15,487 nucleotides of DNA from Nitrospirae bacterium RBG_19FT_COMBO_42_15 (GTDB lineage: Bacteria > Nitrospirota > CAKKRA01 > 9FT-COMBO-42-15), in NCBI GenBank assembly GCA_001803815.1, contig MHEL01000171.1, forward strand, positions 908-16,394, in the 5' to 3' direction. The notes beneath the pieces are model-generated. The model saw only the letters and a list, made by a program, of their open reading frames with translations, was not told where the DNA came from and made no database searches. Positions 1 through 5,567 of the stretch are shown here, one piece after another. A program made the translations under genes and the position numbers. Numbering within the stretch: position 1 is the first letter of the stretch; the number at the start of each line of letters is the position of its first letter.

Positions 1-2
1 CG

Positions 3-905
3 CCCATACACGAGATAATGACAAAAAGATTTATGTCTATTAATGAAGGAGACCCCAATCTGCAGGAGAAGGCAAGGGAGCTTATGAAAAAGAACCTGAT
101 TGAGCATATTCCTGTGGTTAATGGCTCTGGTTTTGTTATTGATGTTGTTTCATGGGTGGATTATTTGGAAACAGAAAACAAAGAACATAAACAATCCCTC
201 CTTAAGAATCCTGTTGTAATAATGGCTGGAGGTAAAGGCACAAGGTTAGACCCCTTTACAAAGATACTCCCCAAGCCGTTGATACCCATAGGCGACAAAC
301 CCATCATAGAGCATATTATGGATTACTTTCATAAAAACGGTTTCTTTAGATTTATTCTGATATTAAACTACAAAAAAGAGATGATAAAGATGTATTTCAA
401 CGAGAATAAACCTCCTTATGAATTGGAGTATGTTGAAGAGGATGATTTTTATGGCACAGCAGGAGGACTTTCGCTGTTAAAGGGCAGACTGAATGACACC
501 TTCATAGTAACTAATTGCGATACGATCTTAAAAGGCGACCACAGTGACTTTTTTAACTGGCACAGGGAGAGGCTGAATATGCTTACCATAGTCGGCTCCC
601 ACAGGGAGGTAACCGTGCCTTACGGCGTTTTAAATATGAGCAACGGCCTCTTATCAGGTATAGATGAAAAGCCAAAAATTGACCTTTTTATAAACACAGG
701 CACATATGTTCTTGAGCCTGATGTGCTGAATCTGATAGATAAAAACGAGCATATTGACATGGACAAATTGATAACAAAGGCAAAGGCAGTTTATCAGGAC
801 AAGGTTGGCGTTTATCCATGCTGGGGCGGATGGTTTGATATCGGCCAGTGGGATGAGTACAGAAAGACCATGAAATATATGGGTGAGCAGGGTGAAGATG
901 TATAA
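3..905 (+). CDS. CBS-domain sugar-phosphate nucleotidyltransferase, 5' partial (PtmE-like)
   Basis: This is a nucleotidyltransferase that would activate a sugar-1-phosphate with an NTP. The reading frame is open to the window edge, so the protein starts upstream; the ATG at 18 is internal. The first roughly 50 residues look like the end of a CBS domain (EHIPVVNG, then VIDVVSW). The catalytic domain follows, with the signature MAGGKGTRLDPFT and PKPLIPIGDKP, and a metal-binding Asp in TNCDTILKGD. A CBS module on a nucleotidyltransferase is the layout of Campylobacter PtmE, which makes a GDP-linked amino sugar for legionaminic acid. The next three genes fit the same pathway. It overlaps the next gene by 8 bases. 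The family is certain; the exact sugar and nucleotide are inferred. Confidence 0.9.
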   Translation, partial: PIHEIMTKRFMSINEGDPNLQEKARELMKKNLIEHIPVVNGSGFVIDVVSWVDYLETENKEHKQSLLKNPVVIMAGGKGTRLDPFTKILPKPLIPIGDKPIIEHIMDYFHKNGFFRFILILNYKKEMIKMYFNENKPPYELEYVEEDDFYGTAGGLSLLKGRLNDTFIVTNCDTILKGDHSDFFNWHRERLNMLTIVGSHREVTVPYGVLNMSNGLLSGIDEKPKIDLFINTGTYVLEPDVLNLIDKNEHIDMDKLITKAKAVYQDKVGVYPCWGGWFDIGQWDEYRKTMKYMGEQGEDV

Positions 906-1668
906 AGAGCTATTTTCCTGCAAGGGCAGGACAGCGATAGTTACAGGAGGCGCAGGTTTAATCGGCAGAGGGATTGTGAAGGCGCTGCATGAATTTGGCG
1001 CAGAGGTCTATATTGCAGATATTGATAAGAATAAGGCTGATGAGCTTATAAGGGATATTTCAGTCAAATATGTTTATCTTGATATTGCCTCTGACGATTC
1101 TATTCAAAAGGCATTGGCAGAGGTAATAAAAAATTCAGGTAAGATAGACATACTGGTAAATTGTGCGTATCCGAGGACAAAGGACTGGGGCATGAAATTT
1201 GAGAATATCCCTTTTTCTTCATGGAAGGCAAATCTTGATAATCATCTTGGCGGATATTTTTTGTGCTGCCAGAAGACTGCTGAACAGATGAAGGCAAAGG
1301 GCGGTGGCACAATAATAAATCTGAGTTCAATCTACGGTGTTGTTGCCCCAGACTTTTCCATATACGAAGGCACAGAGATAACAATGCCTGCAGCATACTC
1401 TGCAATAAAGGGAGCAATTATCAGCCTGACAAGGTATATTGCAACATACTACGGGAGCTATAATGTAAGGGCAAATTCAATATCGCCTGGCGGTATATTT
1501 GACAACCAGCCAAAGTCTTTTGTAGAAAGATACACAAAAAAAACACCTTTAAAAAGGATGGGCGCACCTGATGATGTTATTGGCGCTGTAATCTTACTTG
1601 CCTCTGATGCATCCTCCTATATTACAGGCCAGAATATCCTGATTGACGGTGGATGGACAGCATGGTAA
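898..1668 (+). CDS. SDR-family oxidoreductase (PtmA-like)
   Basis: This is a short-chain dehydrogenase/reductase of about 256 residues. The NAD(P) site is TGGAGLIG near the N-terminus. The catalytic YxxxK is YSAIK, preceded by the serine-rich NLSSIYG strand. The C-terminus (ITGQNILIDGGW) is typical of classical SDRs. The start is set at ATG 898, after GGTGA and inside the end of the upstream gene. A GTG at 883 is possible but has no visible ribosome site and would add five residues. ATG 898 and the upstream stop share the octamer ATGTATAA. Placed between a PtmE-like enzyme and a CMP-sugar synthetase, it matches PtmA of Campylobacter, an oxidoreductase in early legionaminic acid synthesis. The substrate is inferred from context only. 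Confidence 0.88.
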   Translation: MYKELFSCKGRTAIVTGGAGLIGRGIVKALHEFGAEVYIADIDKNKADELIRDISVKYVYLDIASDDSIQKALAEVIKNSGKIDILVNCAYPRTKDWGMKFENIPFSSWKANLDNHLGGYFLCCQKTAEQMKAKGGGTIINLSSIYGVVAPDFSIYEGTEITMPAAYSAIKGAIISLTRYIATYYGSYNVRANSISPGGIFDNQPKSFVERYTKKTPLKRMGAPDDVIGAVILLASDASSYITGQNILIDGGWTAW

Positions 1669-1675
1669 ATAAGCT

Positions 1676-2623
1676 ATGAATGTATTAGTTGTTGGATGCG
1701 GCTCTATCGGCAAGAGACATATTAATAATCTGATAAAACTGAATAATATTGTAAGCGTATTTGTTTACACAAAAAATAAAAATTGCCTGAAAGAACTGGA
1801 TAATGAAAATAAAATTAAGACTATAAATAATTTAGATGATATTAAACCTGATTTTGCAATAATTGCCAATGAAACACACAAGCACATTGATACTGCAATA
1901 TCATTAGCAGAAAGAGGCATTAATCTATTTATTGAAAAACCCCTCTCTCACAGCTTAGCAAAGACAGATGCTCTAAGAAATATTGTAAAAGAAAAGGGTT
2001 TAAAGGCTTATGTTGCATATAATCTAAGGTTTTTAAAGGCTATGGGGTATGTAAAAGAGCAGATTTCAAAGAAGGCTATCGGAGATTTATATTTTGCGAG
2101 GATTGAGGTAGGGCAGTATCTGCCTTCATGGAGAGCTGACAGGGATTATAAAAACTCATATAGCGCAAGCAGAGAAAAGGGAGGAGGGGTTGCATTAGAC
2201 CTTTCCCATGAGATTGACTATATGCGGTATCTCTTTGGCGACCCGAGCAACTGGAAGGTGGTTAAGGCAAAGGTCAGTAATTTAGAAATAGATTCAGAAG
2301 ATATCTTTGAAGGGATATATCTTTATGATAATAATTTTATCTGTAATGTTCATATGGACTATCTTCAGTTGAACAAAAAACGGGAGATGAGAATAGTAGG
2401 CAGCAAGGGTGAAATCATATGTGATCTTGTTAAAAATGAAGTAACAGTGAATGTAAATAACAAGAACTCAGCTATAAATGACAAAGGCATGTTTGACATT
2501 AATAAGACATATACTGATGAACTGATGCATTTTATTGAATCTATAAAAAGAGATGTTGAACCATCTATAACACTTGAGGATGGCATAAAGGTCTTAAGGC
2601 TTCTTGAGGATAAGAATGTATAA
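1676..2623 (+). CDS. Gfo/Idh/MocA-family oxidoreductase (PtmF-like)
   Basis: This is a 315-residue NAD(P)-dependent sugar oxidoreductase. The N-terminal Rossmann motif is GCGSIG at residues 7-12. The family-typical EKP motif is at residues 87-89, with the lysine expected to help catalysis. The C-terminal half has the expected GGGVALDLSHEIDY helix that carries the substrate-binding Asp/His. The gene starts 7 bases after the SDR stop and its end overlaps the next gene by 8 bases, so it belongs to the same operon. Oxidoreductases of this family sit beside ptmA/ptmB-type genes in nonulosonate loci. It may act with the SDR on a common sugar phosphate, which is inference. Family assignment is firm. 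Confidence 0.87.
   Translation: MNVLVVGCGSIGKRHINNLIKLNNIVSVFVYTKNKNCLKELDNENKIKTINNLDDIKPDFAIIANETHKHIDTAISLAERGINLFIEKPLSHSLAKTDALRNIVKEKGLKAYVAYNLRFLKAMGYVKEQISKKAIGDLYFARIEVGQYLPSWRADRDYKNSYSASREKGGGVALDLSHEIDYMRYLFGDPSNWKVVKAKVSNLEIDSEDIFEGIYLYDNNFICNVHMDYLQLNKKREMRIVGSKGEIICDLVKNEVTVNVNNKNSAINDKGMFDINKTYTDELMHFIESIKRDVEPSITLEDGIKVLRLLEDKNV
2606..2610 (+). promoter_or_regulatory. Ribosome binding site deciding the start at 2616
   Basis: GAGGA lies five bases before ATG 2616, inside the last codons of the oxidoreductase gene. This spacing favours ATG 2616 over the in-frame TTG at 2604, which has no comparable site. Confidence 0.55.
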
Positions 2624-3332
2624 TGGCAAGGCCGTGCTCTGTATAATACCAGCAAGGGGCGGTTCAAAGGGCCTGCCAGGGAAAAATATAAAGGAGCTTC
2701 TGGGCAAGCCATTGATTGCCTATTCAATTGAGCAGGCTAAGCGTTCCAAATACATAGACAGGGTTGTAGTCTCTACTGAGAGCGCTGCCATTGCAGATAT
2801 CTCTAAACAGTATGGCGCAGAAGCGCCATTTATAAGGCCAAAGGAGTATGCAGAAGACGAGAGCAGTATCTTTGATGTGCTTTTGCATGCAATGGACTGG
2901 CTGGAAAAGAAGGAGAATTATCCTTTTGATATATTGGTTCTTCTTCATGTTACTGCGCCTTTGAGAAATGCAGAGGATATTGACAATTGCATTGAACTTC
3001 TGGTAAAAAAGAATGCTGACAATGTCTTTTCTGTTACGCCTGCTAATAGAAATCCTTCCTTTAATATGGTAGAGGCATCAAAGGATGGAAAGGTAAGGCT
3101 TGTCAAAAAAGGTGATTTTGTTACAAGACAGTCTGCGCCAGAGGTCTTTGATATGAATGCATCAATTTATGTATGGTGGAAGGATGTGCTCAGGGGAAAA
3201 AGAGCCACCCTCTTAGAAAATAGCCATATCTACATTATGCCAAAAGAACGCTCTATTGATATTGATGATGCCATTGATTTTAAGATCGCTGAAATGCTGT
3301 TAAAGGACTCTATTGGCAGGGCTGTAAGATAA
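2616..3332 (+). CDS. CMP-nonulosonate (sialic/legionaminic-type) cytidylyltransferase
   Basis: This enzyme should activate a nonulosonic acid with CTP to give the CMP-sugar donor, the NeuA/LegF/PtmB reaction. The nucleotide-binding signature IIPARGGSKGLPGKN begins at residue 10. The family's LLHVTAPLR segment follows, and an acidic metal/substrate region (SIDIDDAIDF) lies near the end. Length is 238 residues, normal for the short form without an extra hydrolase domain. I chose ATG 2616 because GAGGA precedes it; the longer TTG start at 2604 adds four residues. Its stop overlaps the next start by one base (TAATG). Nonulosonate type cannot be read from sequence alone; legionaminic type is inferred from the PtmE/PtmA/PtmF-like neighbours. 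Confidence 0.9.
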   Translation: MYNGKAVLCIIPARGGSKGLPGKNIKELLGKPLIAYSIEQAKRSKYIDRVVVSTESAAIADISKQYGAEAPFIRPKEYAEDESSIFDVLLHAMDWLEKKENYPFDILVLLHVTAPLRNAEDIDNCIELLVKKNADNVFSVTPANRNPSFNMVEASKDGKVRLVKKGDFVTRQSAPEVFDMNASIYVWWKDVLRGKRATLLENSHIYIMPKERSIDIDDAIDFKIAEMLLKDSIGRAVR

Positions 3333-4300
3333 TGAAAAATTCTCAATACTTTAATAGAAACTCTCTTATCATCAATCCGCTTTCAATGCGGAAGCATGAC
3401 TTAGAAATCTCGGTTGTTAAGGATTTAAATGCTGATAAAAACCTTTCTACAGATAAAAGGATTGAAACAGTTGCTCAAAGAATTATTGATGCAAAAAGAA
3501 ATAATGCAGCAGTAATCATGATGATGGGCGGCCATGTAGTCAGGGCAGGCGTGCAAAGGCATATAATAGACCTTATGGAGAAAGGTTATATATCCTGCCT
3601 TTCAATGAACGGCTCTGTAATGATACATGATTTTGAATTTGCCCTTATTGGAGCAACAACAGAGAGCGTTGCAAGATACATAAAAGAGGGGCAGTTTGGT
3701 TTATGGCAGGAAACTGGTCAGATAAACGATATAATCAACAAGGCGTATAAAAATGATATGGGTATGGGTGAGGCAATTGGAGAGTCGATATATAAAGGCG
3801 ATTATAAATATAAAGATATCAGCCTGCTTGCTGCTGCATACAGGCTAAAAATACCTGCTACTGTTCATGTTGGCATTGGCTATGATATAATCCACGAGCA
3901 TCCAAATTGCAACGGCGCTGCGACAGGAGAGACATCTTACCGAGACTTTCTGCGCTTTGCAAAGGTTGTGGAAAATTTAGAAGGCGGCGTGGTAATGAAC
4001 TTTGGCAGCGCTGTAATGGCGCCAGAGGTCTATCTAAAGGCGCTCAGCATGGCAAGAAATGCTGCAGCACAGCAGAGACGGGCAATTAAAAGATTTACAA
4101 CCCTTGTCTGCGACCTCCATGAACTGCCAGATGACTTTAATAAGGAGCCTGATAAGAGTTCAGCAGGCTACTATTTCAGACCATGGAAGACAATGCTGGT
4201 CAGGACAGTAGCCGATGGCGGAGAGAGCTTTTATGTATGCGGAAGGCACTCTGAAACAATCCCGGCGCTATGGGGTGCAATAAACGAAAAAAATCGTTGA
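3332..4300 (+). CDS. Deoxyhypusine synthase-like protein of unknown function
   Basis: This 322-residue protein shows the deoxyhypusine synthase (DHS) fold pattern by eye: GGHVVRAG at residues 66-73, a SMNGSVMIHDFE strand-helix ending at 102, HVGIGYDIIHEHP at 179-191, FGSAVMAPEV at 224-233, and a terminal segment ending PALWGAI. I recall similar bacterial proteins with these motifs but no assigned function. True DHS transfers a butylamine group from spermidine to eIF5A through a lysine in a GGGVVKHH-type motif. Here the equivalent stretch appears to be GSAVMAPEV, without lysine. The start overlaps the cytidylyltransferase stop, so it is translated with nonulosonate genes and a sugar-related NAD-dependent role is more likely than eIF5A modification. 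Fold call is moderate; function unknown. Confidence 0.7.
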   Translation: MKNSQYFNRNSLIINPLSMRKHDLEISVVKDLNADKNLSTDKRIETVAQRIIDAKRNNAAVIMMMGGHVVRAGVQRHIIDLMEKGYISCLSMNGSVMIHDFEFALIGATTESVARYIKEGQFGLWQETGQINDIINKAYKNDMGMGEAIGESIYKGDYKYKDISLLAAAYRLKIPATVHVGIGYDIIHEHPNCNGAATGETSYRDFLRFAKVVENLEGGVVMNFGSAVMAPEVYLKALSMARNAAAQQRRAIKRFTTLVCDLHELPDDFNKEPDKSSAGYYFRPWKTMLVRTVADGGESFYVCGRHSETIPALWGAINEKNR

Positions 4301-4565
4301 CTAATTATGGAACATTAAGTATAGTATGCCGTGAAATTGGTGAGGGGAGATATAAATTTCAAGTTTTTAAGTTTAGAGGAGGGGTTAGTTAGCTTTTTAA
4401 GGGGGAATTTGTAAGTTAAGTAATAAGCTGTATCTGTAACTTAATAATTAGTTTCAACAGATTTGTATCATCAGGACTCTGTCTTTGGACAGAAGATTTT
4501 GTATCAGTTTTGGATTGTTTAGATTTAGGTTATAGTAGATGGCTAATATTTTACCTGTAAATTCC
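4301..4565. other. Gene-free spacer after the first operon
   Basis: No convincing gene is present. The stretch has purine-rich patches (such as GAGGAGGGG near 4376) and no clear stem plus T-run terminator for the upstream operon. It contains two near-identical words around a small hairpin, listed separately. Part of it may be the eroded remainder of the antisense transposon that follows, but I could not read further transposase sequence in it. Confidence 0.4.
4459..4506. repeat. Near-direct repeats flanking a small hairpin
   Basis: AGATTTGTATCA at 4459-4470 recurs with one extra T at 4494-4506. Between them, TCTGTC-TTTG-GACAGA (4478-4493) forms a 6-bp stem with a 4-base loop. No T-run follows, so it is not an ordinary terminator. 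It could be an operator-like site or part of a decayed transposon end; the sequence does not decide. Confidence 0.35.
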
Positions 4566-4793
4566 TTATGGCGGCAAACTTATAAGAATATTTTTGGCAC
4601 CTTTGGTCTTTTTTCCGAAGTAGCTTTCAGTTGCCTCAATCTTTCTGTTCAGAAAGATATCGGTTTTTTGTCTTGCCGATATAGCCAGCTCAATTATTGT
4701 AACAACTCTAAGAATAGTTGGATAATTCAATCCTGCTTGTTTGGCAACTCTTCTTGCAGAAACCTCAGGCTCAAAAAGCCGAATAACCCAAAG
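4566..4793 (-). pseudogene. IS1595-type (ISXO2-like) transposase remnant
   Basis: Read on the minus strand, this stretch gives about 75 codons resembling the middle of IS1595-family transposases. It includes LFEPEVSARRVAKQAGLNY, then PTILRVVTIIELAI, then IEATESYFGKKTKG. Intact family members have a DE(S/T)YFGG-type motif with a catalytic aspartate; here the residue before E-S-Y-F-G is threonine, so the site is lost. The frame is bounded by stops (TGA at 4794-4796 upstream, TAA at 4566-4568). No N-terminal zinc-binding part or C-terminal DDE half was found. It is a decayed insertion, antisense to all other genes, between the first operon and the antiterminator gene. The plus-strand ORF over it (4539-4820) is a shadow. 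Confidence 0.68.
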
Positions 4794-4816
4794 TCAGTTT
4801 TTATAAGAGATATTAT

Positions 4817-5335
4817 ATGAAATTGAATGATATTTCAGAATTGTACTGGTACGCTATTTATGTGAGGTCAAGGCACGAGTTTCATGTATTCGAAAGGCTA
4901 TCAGGCGCTAATATAGATTCATTTCTGCCGACAGTGGAGAGACTTAGCAGGTGGAAGGACAGAAAGAAAATGGTGAACTTTCCACTTTTCCCGGGTTACC
5001 TTTTTGTTCACATCAATAAATCTTACAATAATATATTAACAGTTTTAAAAACAAATGGGGTCGTAAGATTTCTTGGCTTAAGTCCTCGTGAACCAGAGCC
5101 TATTCCAGAGGAACAGATAATATCTTTAAAAAAGGTTGTTGAAAGTAAAGAATTTCTTGATCCCCATCCATATCTAAAAGAGGGTCAAAGGATAAGGATA
5201 AAAAGAGGTGCCCTTGCAGGGGTGGAAGGTCTTCTTATTGAGAAGACAGGACAGCATAACCTTGTTATTTCAGTAGATATACTTCAACGAGGGGTCTCTT
5301 TAAAAGTAGATGCATCTGAAGTAGAGATAGTGTAG
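4817..5335 (+). CDS. NusG/RfaH-like transcription antiterminator
   Basis: This is a specialised NusG paralogue of 172 residues. The NGN domain begins with WYAIYVRSRHE (residues 11-21), the form seen in RfaH/UpxY-type factors, and carries FPGYLFV at 58-64. A C-terminal KOW domain starts near residue 125 (LKEGQRIRIKRG, GVEGLLIE). Such factors bind elongating RNA polymerase and help it read through long, weakly translated polysaccharide operons; they usually sit at the head of the operon they serve. That fits the position here, upstream of the genes from 5568 on. No clear ops/JUMPstart sequence was recognised. The ribosome site is weak. Family call is firm; the target operon is inferred. Confidence 0.9.
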   Translation: MKLNDISELYWYAIYVRSRHEFHVFERLSGANIDSFLPTVERLSRWKDRKKMVNFPLFPGYLFVHINKSYNNILTVLKTNGVVRFLGLSPREPEPIPEEQIISLKKVVESKEFLDPHPYLKEGQRIRIKRGALAGVEGLLIEKTGQHNLVISVDILQRGVSLKVDASEVEIV

Positions 5336-5413
5336 GTTTTTAGGTTTTTTTGTTTTATATCAAGTAGTCTTTTTAGAGGATAGCTTTATACTTTTGGCTT
5401 AATCACTCTGTAG

Positions 5414-5442
5414 GTTACATTCCCCAGAAATGGGTATGTAAC
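5414..5442 (+). other. Hairpin in the leader between antiterminator and next gene
   Basis: GTTACAT (5414-5420) pairs with ATGTAAC (5436-5442). After a T-T mismatch, CCC pairs with GGG around the 7-base loop CAGAAAT. No T-run follows, so it is unlikely to be an intrinsic terminator. Its place just after a NusG-type gene makes a pausing or recognition role possible, which is inference. Confidence 0.45.
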
Positions 5443-5467
5443 TGAGAGGGCGGAGCTGTATAAAGAG

Positions 5468-5566
5468 ATGGCCTTAATTGAAAAGATAAAATCAAAGAAA
5501 ATCAAGTATCGGTATAATTATGCTCGGCTATGTATAATTGCTCTAAGAAATCAAGGAAGTTATTAA
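5468..5566 (+). CDS. Possible 32-codon small ORF or gene remnant
   Basis: An ATG at 5468 opens a 32-residue frame beginning MALIEKIKSKKIKYRYNY and ending in GSY before TAA at 5564-5566. The stop is one base from the next gene's ATG (TAA-A-ATG). The frame is also open back to 5414 without a start. The composition (K, Y, R, helical) looks protein-like, more than random spacer does. It could be a tiny coupled leader peptide or the tail of a gene lost during rearrangement beside the IS remnant. No family is recognised. Confidence 0.25.
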   Translation: MALIEKIKSKKIKYRYNYARLCIIALRNQGSY

Positions 5567-5567
5567 A

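Noticed and set aside
3907..4089. Plus-strand 60-codon ORF within the deoxyhypusine-synthase-like gene
   Set aside because: Arg/Cys-rich out-of-frame shadow of a well-supported gene, with no independent start signal.
4510..4536. Promoter-like TTGGAT and TATAGT before the antiterminator gene
   Set aside because: The spacing is 15 bases, both boxes are weak, and the DNA is AT-rich, so chance matches are expected.
4539..4820. A 93-codon plus-strand ORF in the spacer before the antiterminator
   Set aside because: Its product is rich in Cys, Asn and Ser with no protein-like pattern, and the opposite strand reads clearly as transposase. It is a shadow.
5336..5360. T-rich stretch after the antiterminator stop as a terminator
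   Set aside because: There are T-runs but no GC-rich stem before them, and a terminator here would cut off the genes the factor should serve.
5447..5458. GGGCGGAGCTG as an ops/JUMPstart element for the NusG-like factor
   Set aside because: It matches only part of the ops core and lacks the known flanking pattern; too weak to call.
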